The notes under the pieces were generated by a model that was given only the letters and a program-made list of their open reading frames with translations, searched no databases and was not told the origin of the DNA. Below, piece after piece: positions 1 to 7,283 of a stretch of DNA of 24,138 nucleotides. This stretch comes from an uncultured Lachnospiraceae bacterium (GTDB lineage: Bacteria > Bacillota > Clostridia > Lachnospirales > Lachnospiraceae): NCBI GenBank assembly GCA_902797475.1, contig CADBTG010000012.1:1-24138 (forward strand). The letters are read 5' to 3'. Position 1 is the first letter of the stretch, and each line of letters begins with the position of its first letter. A program made the translations under genes and the position numbers.

Positions 1-1274
1 CCGCTGATGTAATACTTCAGAATATCGCTCGGTGCGAGCTGGGAATCCAGGCCTATGATGGTTGACTGATGATTGTGATCATGGTACACATCGGAAAGCC
101 AGCTTGCCCACTCAATCAGCTGAATCTCCATGTTGATTCCGACCTTCTTCAGCTGGGAAGCGATAACTTCCGCCGTCTGCACATGGTATGTGTAGTTGGA
201 CGGAACGGAGCAGGTGAAGGTGAACCCGTCGGGATATCCGGCTTCCTTCAAAAGCTGCTTGGCTTTCTCGGGGTCATACGGGTAAGCATTGACGCTGTCC
301 TCGTTAAAGTAAGCCGTGAAGCCTGCGTATACGCCGCTTCCGATCTTCTTGCCCTTGCCGTCGTTCAGAATCGCGAGAATCTCATCCTTATCGATTGCGT
401 AATTGACCGCCTGACGGACTTCCTTCTTATCAAAGGGCTTCACCTTGTTGTTCAGGAACAGGCCCTGAACGAGGCTCATCTCGCCGACTTCGATATAGTA
501 TTTGTCCTTTAACTGTGCGGCCTGGTCGGCTGTCAGGTACGGGAAGATGTCAATCTCGCCTGCCTGCAGCTTCAGGAATGCGGCATCCGTGCTCTCGGAG
601 ATGGAAAATGTCACCTTCTCAAGGCTCGCTGCCTTGCCGTAATAGTTGTCGTTCCGCTCCATGACAAGGCCGCTCATGGGCGTATAGGAAACGAACTTGA
701 AGGGGCCTGTTCCGACGGGCTTCGTCTTCTGCTCCGTGTAGTCGCAGGGAACGATGCTTGCCGTGAAGTACCCGATCAGCTCGGTGTTGCCTTCCTGCAA
801 AGTAACAACAACAGTGTCTTTGTCATTCTCCTTTGCGGATGTGATGTCGGAAATAACAGAAAAAGCGGCCAAAACCTGGACCTCCGGATCGGAAGTCGTA
901 AGCTTGCCCGCGACACGTTTAAGGGAATAAACTACATCCTCTGCAGTAAGCTTCTTTCCGTTGTGGAAGGTCACATCGCTTCGAAGCACGAAGGTATATG
1001 TCTTTCCGTCGTCGGAAATGCGGTAGCTTTCCGCTACTGCAGGAACGAGATTGCCTGCCGGGTCCGATTTCACCAGACCTTCGAACAGGTTATACAAAAC
1101 TTCCTTAGTTCCTGCCGCTACTGCTTTATGCGGGTCAAGACTGTCTAAATCCTGTGTTATTCCGACCACCACCGCTCCGCCGTTTTTCCCGTCCTTTGTG
1201 CCGTCTTTCTTACATCCGGAAAGTGCAGCCGCAGCTACGGTAAGGAGAAGAACCGTGAAAAGAAATCTCTTCAT
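1..1274 (-). CDS. Oligopeptide/nickel-type ABC transporter substrate-binding lipoprotein (3' end beyond window)
   Basis: The minus strand is open from an ATG at 1274 to the left edge, 424 codons without a stop, so the C-terminus is missing. The start is set by AAGGAGGA at 1278-1285. The protein begins MKRFLFTVLL and has a lipobox ALSGC with Cys21, so it should be a lipid-anchored protein on the outer face of the membrane. The following text is typical of the SBP_bac_5 family: DLDSLDPHKA near residue 42, SDDGKTYTFVLRSDVTFHNG, and LTAEDVVYSLKR. Members bind peptides or other solutes and pass them to an ABC permease. The permease and ATPase genes would be expected to the left, outside the window. 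The bound solute cannot be told from sequence. The family assignment is firm. Confidence 0.9.
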   Translation of the reverse strand, partial: MKRFLFTVLLLTVAAAALSGCKKDGTKDGKNGGAVVVGITQDLDSLDPHKAVAAGTKEVLYNLFEGLVKSDPAGNLVPAVAESYRISDDGKTYTFVLRSDVTFHNGKKLTAEDVVYSLKRVAGKLTTSDPEVQVLAAFSVISDITSAKENDKDTVVVTLQEGNTELIGYFTASIVPCDYTEQKTKPVGTGPFKFVSYTPMSGLVMERNDNYYGKAASLEKVTFSISESTDAAFLKLQAGEIDIFPYLTADQAAQLKDKYYIEVGEMSLVQGLFLNNKVKPFDKKEVRQAVNYAIDKDEILAILNDGKGKKIGSGVYAGFTAYFNEDSVNAYPYDPEKAKQLLKEAGYPDGFTFTCSVPSNYTYHVQTAEVIASQLKKVGINMEIQLIEWASWLSDVYHDHNHQSTIIGLDSQLAPSDILKYYIS

Positions 1275-1322
1275 ATGTCCTCCTTCGGCATCTTGTGATG
1301 CTCTTATAAGATTTACAAGCGT

Positions 1323-1351
1323 ATCATATCACATTTTCCCCGGAATGCAAG
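1323..1351 (-). promoter_or_regulatory. Predicted promoter for the substrate-binding lipoprotein
   Basis: On the minus strand an extended -10 (TGTGA followed by TATGAT, -10 at 1323-1328) lies about 50 bases upstream of the ATG. The -35 region near 1346-1351 is weak (CTTGCA/TTGCAT), as is common when a TGn extension is present. Prediction only. Confidence 0.5.
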
Positions 1352-1381
1352 ACTTTTCGCCCGGGCACGGGGAAAATGTGA
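1329..1381. repeat. 13-bp perfect inverted repeat in a divergent promoter region
   Basis: TCACATTTTCCCC at 1329-1341 is the exact reverse complement of 1369-1381, with 27 bases between the arms. A third partial copy, GGAAAATGTGA, lies at 1410-1420 inside the spacer of the plus-strand promoter. Two of the three copies sit directly next to -10 boxes. They may be regulator sites or may partly reflect the TG-extended -10 context. Confidence 0.5.
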
Positions 1382-1397
1382 AAAAAGAGTTGCTTTC

Positions 1398-1426
1398 TTG
1401 AACGATTTCGGAAAATGTGATAGGAT
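1398..1426 (+). promoter_or_regulatory. Predicted promoter for the DUF2927-like lipoprotein
   Basis: TTGAAC at 1398-1403, a 17-base spacer, and TAGGAT at 1421-1426 preceded by TGTGA (extended -10). Transcription would start near 1433, leaving a leader of only about 16 bases before the ATG at 1449. Confidence 0.5.
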
Positions 1427-1448
1427 AGATTTGATTGGGGGCATTTTT

Positions 1449-2288
1449 ATGAAACGTGCTTATTTATTGCTATTATTACTGTGCATCCTGCTTCTTGTTT
1501 CTTGTTCGGGCGAGGCGGCTTTACCCGAAGCCGGAACAAACAGACCGAAGCGCACGCCGACTGCGACCGCGGTTCCGACCGAAACGCCGACCCCGACGTA
1601 TGTGCCGACGCCGAGCGAGGTTCCGACTGAGACGCCGACGCCGGATGCCCCGAAGAAGCTTGATGCGGGCGCCGTCGGCCTTAAGAAAGAGGATATCGTC
1701 AATTATTACTGCCGCATCGGACTGACAAGCGAGTATACGAACGGCAACGTCATCGATTATGTGCGGAAGTGGCAGAAGCCCATTGTTTATATTATCGAAG
1801 GAACGCCGAATCCGGATGATCTTGCCCTGATTGAGAGGCTCGTCACGGAGCTCAATCAGGTTTACGGCTTCCCGGGCATGTATCCCGCGGATGAATCCGA
1901 TGATTCCGTCAACTTCACGATGCGTTTTTTGGATTATGAAGAGTATACGTCTGCTTCGCTTGCCGCCATCGGCGACGGCTACACGGACGGTTACAGCTCC
2001 ATCTGGTTTCGAGGCGGTGAAATCACGGATGCCGAAATCGGTGTCTGCAACGACCTGAGCAGGACCAATAAGAACCATGTCATTCTCGAAGAAATCATTC
2101 AGGCCCTCGGGCTTCAGAACGATACGTACGATTATCCGGAAAGCCTTTTCTACCAGGGCTACAACGAACCGCAGTGGCCGTGCGAACTGGATTGGTTTTT
2201 AATCCGGTTCCTGTATCATCCGGAGCTTGCCCCGATGATGAAGGAGCCCCTCGTCCGCATGACGGCGGAACTGATCATTACGGAATAA
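1449..2288 (+). CDS. DUF2927-like lipoprotein with Thr/Pro-rich stalk
   Basis: The open frame extends back to 1398, but I place the start at the ATG at 1449. There a GGGGG ribosome site lies 7 bases upstream and the protein begins with a proper signal peptide, giving 279 residues. Cys19 in LVSC is the lipidation site. Residues 36-66 are a low-complexity TPTP/VPTE linker that probably spans the cell wall. Residues 85-275 resemble DUF2927: RKWQKPIVYIIEG near 106, HVILEEIIQALGLQND at 210-225, and LDWFLIRFLYHPELAPMM near 248-264. The HxxxEE segment recalls a metalloprotease helix, but a zinc site is not shown here. The biochemical role of this family is unknown to me. It is followed after 21 bases by a membrane protein, probably in one transcript. 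Confidence 0.75.
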   Translation: MKRAYLLLLLLCILLLVSCSGEAALPEAGTNRPKRTPTATAVPTETPTPTYVPTPSEVPTETPTPDAPKKLDAGAVGLKKEDIVNYYCRIGLTSEYTNGNVIDYVRKWQKPIVYIIEGTPNPDDLALIERLVTELNQVYGFPGMYPADESDDSVNFTMRFLDYEEYTSASLAAIGDGYTDGYSSIWFRGGEITDAEIGVCNDLSRTNKNHVILEEIIQALGLQNDTYDYPESLFYQGYNEPQWPCELDWFLIRFLYHPELAPMMKEPLVRMTAELIITE

Positions 2289-2309
2289 AGAAATTCGAAA
2301 GGAATCATT

Positions 2310-3074
2310 ATGCAGAATATTACCGGCAAACAGACGGCTCTTGAAGACGATGCCGAAATTTATAAAAGAGGCGCGGATCGGCCCGACAACAAAACCGAAA
2401 AGCAGACCTGGAGCGAATTAAGCGCGAAGGGCAAATGGTCGTATTTTTGCACCTATTATCTGGCTAAGATTCTTATCATTCTTGCCATCGGCGCTCTTGT
2501 CGTATACGGCCTGTACTCCGCCCTGAAGCCGAAGCCGAAGGATGTCGCGTATATCGTAGTCCTGGACAACACCCTCGACGCTGTTGCCCTGCAGGAATTC
2601 TTCGACGATGCCGTTGTGGAAATGGGCTATGAAAAAGGCAAAGCCGAAATCTTCTGCGACACCCGCCTTTCCGGTTCCCAGAATTCCCTTACCGACATGT
2701 CAACCCTGTCGACCTATATTGTGGCCGGCACGCTGGACATTCTGATTGCCGATGAGAAGGGACTTCGCCGCTATGCCGAGAACAGCATGCTGGTCGATCT
2801 CGAAACGCTTCCCGATGACATCAAAGCTGCCATCCCCGAGGAGGACCGCTACATCTACCATTTCGTTCCGAACAGGGACTCCGCCAAAGATGCCGTGGAG
2901 CGTGATATCTTCCTCGGAATCCGCTTAGATAACACACAGCTGATCAAGGATGTCAAGTTCACCACGCGCGAAACCGATTACATCCTGACTCTCATTCCGA
3001 CCGGCGACGGCGTCAAGAACGGAAACGCCTACGGCGTAATCCGTGCCATCCTCGGAATCCCGCAGGTGAAATAA
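2310..3074 (+). CDS. Single-pass membrane protein with extracytoplasmic domain, function unknown
   Basis: The protein has 254 residues and starts at an ATG behind GAAAGGA. The N-terminal 45 residues are charged and should be cytoplasmic. One membrane helix (about 50-70, ILIILAIGALVVYGLYSAL) is followed by KPKPKD and a soluble domain of about 180 residues that should face outside. The outer domain alternates hydrophobic strands and acidic loops (DVAYIVVLDNTLD, TLDILIADEKGLRRYAE), which loosely recalls a periplasmic-binding or alpha/beta fold. I do not recognise the family. It follows the DUF2927-like lipoprotein gene by 21 bases and ends before a terminator, so the two are probably co-transcribed and may act together at the cell surface. 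Confidence 0.75.
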   Translation: MQNITGKQTALEDDAEIYKRGADRPDNKTEKQTWSELSAKGKWSYFCTYYLAKILIILAIGALVVYGLYSALKPKPKDVAYIVVLDNTLDAVALQEFFDDAVVEMGYEKGKAEIFCDTRLSGSQNSLTDMSTLSTYIVAGTLDILIADEKGLRRYAENSMLVDLETLPDDIKAAIPEEDRYIYHFVPNRDSAKDAVERDIFLGIRLDNTQLIKDVKFTTRETDYILTLIPTGDGVKNGNAYGVIRAILGIPQVK

Positions 3075-3102
3075 AGCTTCTCAACTGAGACAAATGCAAC
3101 AA

Positions 3103-3129
3103 AAAACCGGGCATAACCTGCCCGGTTTT
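3103..3129. terminator. Bidirectional rho-independent terminator
   Basis: A 10-base-pair stem, AAAACCGGGC (3103-3112) with GCCCGGTTTT (3120-3129), has a 7-base loop and A/T runs on both sides. It sits between the convergent unit ending at 3074 and asd ending at 3142, so it can serve both. Confidence 0.85.
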
Positions 3130-3141
3130 CTTATGTTCTTC

Positions 3142-4239
3142 TTACTTCTTCGTAATGTATCCGAGGGCGACAAGCGTCTCTGCGGAAAGAATTGCTCCGC
3201 CGGCGGCGCCGCGCTTCGTGTTGTGAGAGAGTCCGACGAACTTCCAGTCGTAAACCTTATCCTCACGAAGACGTCCGGCCGAAACGGCCATGCCGCCTTC
3301 GAGGTCGCGGTCCAGAGCGGCCTGCGGACGGTTGTCCTCTTCGAAGTAGTGAATGAACTGCTTCGGAGCGCTCGGAAGCTCTAACTCCTGCGGAAGTCCC
3401 TTGAAGCTTGCCCACTTCTCAAGAATCTGCTCCTTCGTGGGCTTCTTCTTAAACTTTACGAATACGGCAGCCGTATGCCCGTCACTTACGGGAACGCGGA
3501 TGCACTGCGTCGTGATGACCGGTCCTTCAGCCTTGACAATCTGGCCGTTCTCAATCTTACCCCAGATGCGAAGAGGCTCCTGCTCGCTCTTCTCTTCCTC
3601 CCCGCCGATGTACGGAATGACATTGTCAATCATCTCCGGCCAATCCTTGAAGGTCTTGCCTGCGCCGGAAATTGCCTGGTATGTCGTCGCTACAATCTCA
3701 TAAGGCTCGAACTCGCGAAGCGCATGCAGCATAGGCGTGTAGCTCTGAATCGAGCAGTTCGGCTTAACGGCCACAAAGCCCTTCGTCGTTCCGAGACGCT
3801 TTCTCTGGAACGGAATGATGTCATAGTGCTGCGGGTTCAGTTCCGGAACTACCATCGGAACATCGGGCGTCCAGCGGTGTGCGCTGTTGTTCGAAACAAC
3901 GGGCGTCTCGGTCTTAGCGTAAGCATCCTCGATGGCGCGGATTTCGTCCTTCGTCATATCGACTGCGGAAAATACGAAGTCGACTTCTGCTGCCACGGCC
4001 TCCACCTCGTTTACGTTGCGGACAACAAGCTTCGCAACGCGCTCCGGCATCGGATCCGTCATCTTCCAGCGGTCACCGACTGCTTCCGCATAGGTCTTGC
4101 CTGCGCTTCTCGGGCTTGCGGCAACCATCGTTACCGTAAACCACGGATGGTTCTCCAAAAGGGAAATGAATCTCTGCCCTACCATACCCGTAGCGCCGAG
4201 GATTCCGACTTTAAATTTTTCTTTAACTTCAACTGCCAT
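3142..4239 (-). CDS. asd: Aspartate-semialdehyde dehydrogenase
   Basis: The protein has 365 residues. It makes L-aspartate 4-semialdehyde from 4-phospho-L-aspartate with NADPH, the branch point to lysine/diaminopimelate, threonine and methionine. The nucleotide-binding loop GILGATGMVGQ is at residues 12-22. The catalytic cysteine is in PNCSIQ (Cys162), the substrate-binding segment is RVPVSDGHT with His255, and a late NTKRGAAGGA segment contacts the cofactor. Length and the DGHT form fit the archaeal/fungal-type Asd branch that many Clostridia carry, rather than the E. coli type. The start has GGGAGG upstream. It has its own promoter and an operator-like palindrome in the leader. The leader is too short for a lysine riboswitch. 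Confidence 0.97.
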   Translation of the reverse strand: MAVEVKEKFKVGILGATGMVGQRFISLLENHPWFTVTMVAASPRSAGKTYAEAVGDRWKMTDPMPERVAKLVVRNVNEVEAVAAEVDFVFSAVDMTKDEIRAIEDAYAKTETPVVSNNSAHRWTPDVPMVVPELNPQHYDIIPFQRKRLGTTKGFVAVKPNCSIQSYTPMLHALREFEPYEIVATTYQAISGAGKTFKDWPEMIDNVIPYIGGEEEKSEQEPLRIWGKIENGQIVKAEGPVITTQCIRVPVSDGHTAAVFVKFKKKPTKEQILEKWASFKGLPQELELPSAPKQFIHYFEEDNRPQAALDRDLEGGMAVSAGRLREDKVYDWKFVGLSHNTKRGAAGGAILSAETLVALGYITKK

Positions 4240-4295
4240 ATCGGCCTCCCTGCTGCGGAATTACTTCTCTCAACCCCGCAATGTGTATTTCTGTG

Positions 4296-4311
4296 GCGGA
4301 CATTTGTCCGC
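4296..4311. promoter_or_regulatory. Operator-like perfect palindrome in the asd leader
   Basis: GCGGACATTTGTCCGC has 7-base arms that are perfect reverse complements around a 2-base centre. It starts about 5 bases downstream of the expected asd transcription start, where a bound repressor would block the polymerase. It could also fold as a small RNA hairpin. The spacing GGAC-N4-GTCC is like an SOS box (GAAC-N4-GTTC) with symmetric substitutions. Confidence 0.5.
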
Positions 4312-4322
4312 GAACTTGCCTT

Positions 4323-4351
4323 ATTCTATACCATGTAAGAGGAAAATGCAA
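4323..4351 (-). promoter_or_regulatory. Predicted asd promoter
   Basis: On the minus strand, TTGCAT (4346-4351), a 17-base spacer, and TAGAAT (4323-4328). The start site would be near 4316, giving a leader of about 76 bases. There is no GC-rich terminator between the upstream operon end at 4381 and this promoter, so read-through into asd is possible. Confidence 0.55.
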
Positions 4352-4380
4352 GTCCTTTTTTCATTTTTCATAAAGTTTTT

Positions 4381-5826
4381 TTAATATGCCGAAACAATAT
4401 CACTGTAATAGGTCATCATTGTCATGATCATGACGTTCATCGCTTCGTCCATATCGTATACAGCGGCGGCGTCACGGAAATCATCAAACGAGCAGTCGAT
4501 GATTTCAAACTGCGTCTGTCCGTCCTCGTCCAAATCGGCGATCAGGAAGAATTCATATCCGGGGAACGTGATACTGATGCTCGCGAGCCGCTGCGTGCTG
4601 TAGTAATTCTCCGGATCTTCCGGCTCGAAATAGCAGAAGAACCGGTCGGTCGAATCAAAGCCGAAGAAGACCGCATATGCATTCGATTCTTCCTGCTCGG
4701 CTTCACGGTCTCCGGCGCCTTTGAATTCCACGTTCTGGGCCTTCAGGAATGCGGCCAGATCTTCATAGGACATGGTGCCGAGCCCCTCGACAACGCCGCG
4801 CATAACGTAACGGTAACGTTCCGAACGGCTGAAATGCCAGGTGTCTTCGTAAACCAGTCCTTCCGGTGCTTTGGGCGCCGGCGTGTAGGAGCCGTACGCG
4901 CCAACCATCTCCGGAACGAACCGCTCCGGATGTTCTTCGATTTCATACGTCAGGCTGACCTCACCGGTCGCGTAAGGGGCAAGATATCCGGTATTGAACC
5001 ATAGTTCGATACCGTCATCCGTAGCAACCCAGCCGACCGTTCCGTCCGTGATTGCCTTACGGACAAGTTCCTTCCAGTTATCCCAGAAGCCTTCAGGCTC
5101 CGCCATGATCTCGAGTGCCTCGATTGCGTCGTCAGCCAGGCCTTCGCAATCCTTAATCAGCGCCCCGAGTGCCAGTCTCTCACCGTTCTGAGAGTTAAAG
5201 CTGTAACCCGTCCGGTATTCATACGGATGCGCTCCGCCGATATAAGTATCATCATCTCTCTCATATGCGAAAACCTTGGAGTCGTTTCTGTGCACCCGGA
5301 TTATGTTATGTTCATACCATCTTTCATTGAATTCGCCGTTCACGGTCTCAAACATGGCGCCCGCATCGTCGCGAACCTTAAAATTCTGCCGATAGGTGTA
5401 AAGATTCTGCGCTCTGACAGCTTTCGCGAGGTTTTCATATTCGTACTCGGTGATGTAAAGGTAATCGATCTCCGAATCGAAGGCCGGCCCCTCACCCGTG
5501 AATTTTTCCGAATAGCGGTCACAGCCGTCGCCGTGTGCGACAACATAGTTCGGGCCTTCCTTCACATCCGGCACCGGCATTTTGTCCGCAACAGGCGTAG
5601 GTGTCACGGTGATCTCGGGCGTGGGCTCCTCCGTCGGTACAGGCGTAGGCGTCTCAGGCTCACCGGTCGGCACCTCGCTGGGCGTCACCACTTCACTGGG
5701 CGTAGGCGTCGACTTTCCTTTTCCGACGCGGTTTTTGCCCTCTTTCGCGCTTTCGTCTTCCGAACCGCATGCCGTGAGGCAAACCGCCAAAACAATTGTC
5801 AGGACCAGACAAAGTAATCTCTTCAT
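4381..5826 (-). CDS. DUF3298/RsiV-like lipoprotein (paralogue 1)
   Basis: An upstream ATG at 5862 is in frame, but the ATG at 5826 has AAGGAG at good distance and begins a signal peptide MKRLLCLVLT with lipobox LTAC (Cys20). This gives 481 residues. Residues 40-80 are a TPTP/SEVPT low-complexity stalk. Residues 117-300 resemble DUF3298 as found in RsiV-type proteins: GGAHPYEYRTGYSFN at 197, ERLALGALI at 216, a DGIELWFN strand near 271, and LAPYATG at 282-288. The C-terminal 180 residues are not recognised. It is the last gene of the operon and lies 42 bases after a clear paralogue. RsiV proteins sense lysozyme, but no anti-sigma domain or sigma factor is present here, so a sensing role is not implied. 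Confidence 0.75.
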   Translation of the reverse strand: MKRLLCLVLTIVLAVCLTACGSEDESAKEGKNRVGKGKSTPTPSEVVTPSEVPTGEPETPTPVPTEEPTPEITVTPTPVADKMPVPDVKEGPNYVVAHGDGCDRYSEKFTGEGPAFDSEIDYLYITEYEYENLAKAVRAQNLYTYRQNFKVRDDAGAMFETVNGEFNERWYEHNIIRVHRNDSKVFAYERDDDTYIGGAHPYEYRTGYSFNSQNGERLALGALIKDCEGLADDAIEALEIMAEPEGFWDNWKELVRKAITDGTVGWVATDDGIELWFNTGYLAPYATGEVSLTYEIEEHPERFVPEMVGAYGSYTPAPKAPEGLVYEDTWHFSRSERYRYVMRGVVEGLGTMSYEDLAAFLKAQNVEFKGAGDREAEQEESNAYAVFFGFDSTDRFFCYFEPEDPENYYSTQRLASISITFPGYEFFLIADLDEDGQTQFEIIDCSFDDFRDAAAVYDMDEAMNVMIMTMMTYYSDIVSAY

Positions 5827-5868
5827 CGTTTTCTCCTTCCGCGCAATTCGAGTGTTTCGCATTTTCCT

Positions 5869-7263
5869 TTAATAGAGTTCCGGATAATACAGATAAAAGC
5901 CCTGAAGAAGCACCGCAAGGGCCTCTTCGATATTGACAAATGAGACCGTTCTCTGCGAAGGAAGTCCGTCCTTCTGCGGGAAGGACCGGTCCACCACATC
6001 GTATTCCACCGTGCTTGTGTGATAGTTGTCCGTCACAAGCAGAAAGCCGTCCAGCTTAAACGGCAGGACATATAACAGGGAAAGCGTCTGCACACCTGTC
6101 GGATCGTTCTCGTTTTTCGGCCAGAACATCAGCTGGATTTTATCTCCGTTCATCGGATCGTAAAATGAGATGTTGGGCTGTACTTCTTCTGCCTCGCCGG
6201 GGGCAACGAACGTATAGGAAAGATCCGTCATATCAAGACTGAGTGTGCATTCGTCATACGTCATGGTCCCGACGCCGGCAATCAGTTTCAGCAGAATTTC
6301 CTCGTAAATCGGGGTCTGCGCCTCCTTCGGGTCGGCCTTATCCTCACGTTCCTTCAACATGCCGTCGGCATAGGCTCCGACATACTGCTCCGCGAAAAGC
6401 TCCGGATGTTCGGCAACCTTCAGCGTCCCTTTGTAAAGTTCCGTAAGGTCGTCGGTCATGTATTCCATTTCAATCCAGTATTCGATTCCTTCGTCGGCAT
6501 ATACCCATCCGTAATGACGGAAGCCGAACAGCTGTGTGAAAACATTGTCCCAGGAATCAAGCAGGACGTTTTTATTTCCGTATTCCGCTTCGATGCCCGC
6601 GCGCATGGCTTCCTGCAACACATCGGTATCCTTAATGACATCCGTGATGTCGAGCAGCTCGCCGGTTTTGGTATCGAACGAGTAACCCGTCAGATCCTCC
6701 GTCGCAACGACGCCGTTAAATTCGCTGAGGCTTCTCGTGTAGGAGAATACCGCGGAATCGTTTCGGAACGCCTTGATTCTGTCGCGATAATACCAGCCCT
6801 TGTCAAACCGCTCCTCCTGTACGGAAAGGAGCTTCAGGATTTCATCCTGATAATACGCTCCGGACTCATTGTGCCGGTTGTTTTCTTCCTTCATCCGGGC
6901 GGCAAGGTCCGGATATCCGTCCTCCGTCAGATAGATGAAATCAATCTCCGAAGTGAACGCCGGCAGATTGGGGCTTATATAGGTATCCGCATAAGCCGTT
7001 CCGTCCATGGTCGTTCCGATTGCAAAAAGCGGTCCCTCCGTAAGCTCCGTATGCGGAAGCTTCGCGGTGTCCGGCGTCGGCATCGGCGTAATCTCCTTTG
7101 TCGGCTCCGGGGTTGCCGTGTTTTCGGGCGTTGCCGTCAGAGTGCCTGTCGGCGCTTCGGTCACCCTCCCGTTCCCCTTTTCCTGTTCCTTCTTTTCTTC
7201 TTTGCATCCGACAAGGCATACAGCCATCGCCAGAATCAAAAGAAGCGCAATTCGTCTTTTCAT
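5869..7263 (-). CDS. DUF3298-related lipoprotein (paralogue 2, diverged core)
   Basis: The protein has 464 residues and starts behind AGGAGG. It has a signal peptide and lipobox LVGC (Cys20), then a Thr/Pro-rich stalk to about residue 70. It aligns by eye with its downstream neighbour throughout: SEIDFIYLTEDGY against SEIDYLYITEYEY, FRNDSAVFSYTR against HRNDSKVFAYER, GYSFDTKTGELLDITDVIKD against GYSFNSQNGERLALGALIKD, and EHPELFAEQYVGAYADG against EHPERFVPEMVGAYGSY. The GGAHP and APYATG landmarks of DUF3298 are lost, so this copy has diverged in the core. It starts 20 bases after the dusB stop, which puts it in the same operon. Function unknown. Confidence 0.75.
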   Translation of the reverse strand: MKRRIALLLILAMAVCLVGCKEEKKEQEKGNGRVTEAPTGTLTATPENTATPEPTKEITPMPTPDTAKLPHTELTEGPLFAIGTTMDGTAYADTYISPNLPAFTSEIDFIYLTEDGYPDLAARMKEENNRHNESGAYYQDEILKLLSVQEERFDKGWYYRDRIKAFRNDSAVFSYTRSLSEFNGVVATEDLTGYSFDTKTGELLDITDVIKDTDVLQEAMRAGIEAEYGNKNVLLDSWDNVFTQLFGFRHYGWVYADEGIEYWIEMEYMTDDLTELYKGTLKVAEHPELFAEQYVGAYADGMLKEREDKADPKEAQTPIYEEILLKLIAGVGTMTYDECTLSLDMTDLSYTFVAPGEAEEVQPNISFYDPMNGDKIQLMFWPKNENDPTGVQTLSLLYVLPFKLDGFLLVTDNYHTSTVEYDVVDRSFPQKDGLPSQRTVSFVNIEEALAVLLQGFYLYYPELY

Positions 7264-7283
7264 ATCATCCTCCTGTAACGCAC

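Noticed and set aside
1521..1650. Short repeated CCGACG/ACGCCG units as a CRISPR or satellite
   Set aside because: They are codons of the Thr/Pro linker in a lipoprotein. There are no spacers or regular repeat units.
4296..4311. LexA/SOS box
   Set aside because: The Firmicutes core needs GAAC-N4-GTTC. Both half-sites here are GGAC/GTCC, and asd is not an SOS gene. It is kept only as a generic operator candidate.
3475..4338. Plus-strand open frame opposite asd
   Set aside because: The opposite strand encodes complete Asd with its catalytic residues. This frame is an antisense shadow.
4240..4380. Possible lysine riboswitch upstream of asd
   Set aside because: The space is about 140 bases with the promoter in its middle. 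No conserved multi-helix core was seen.
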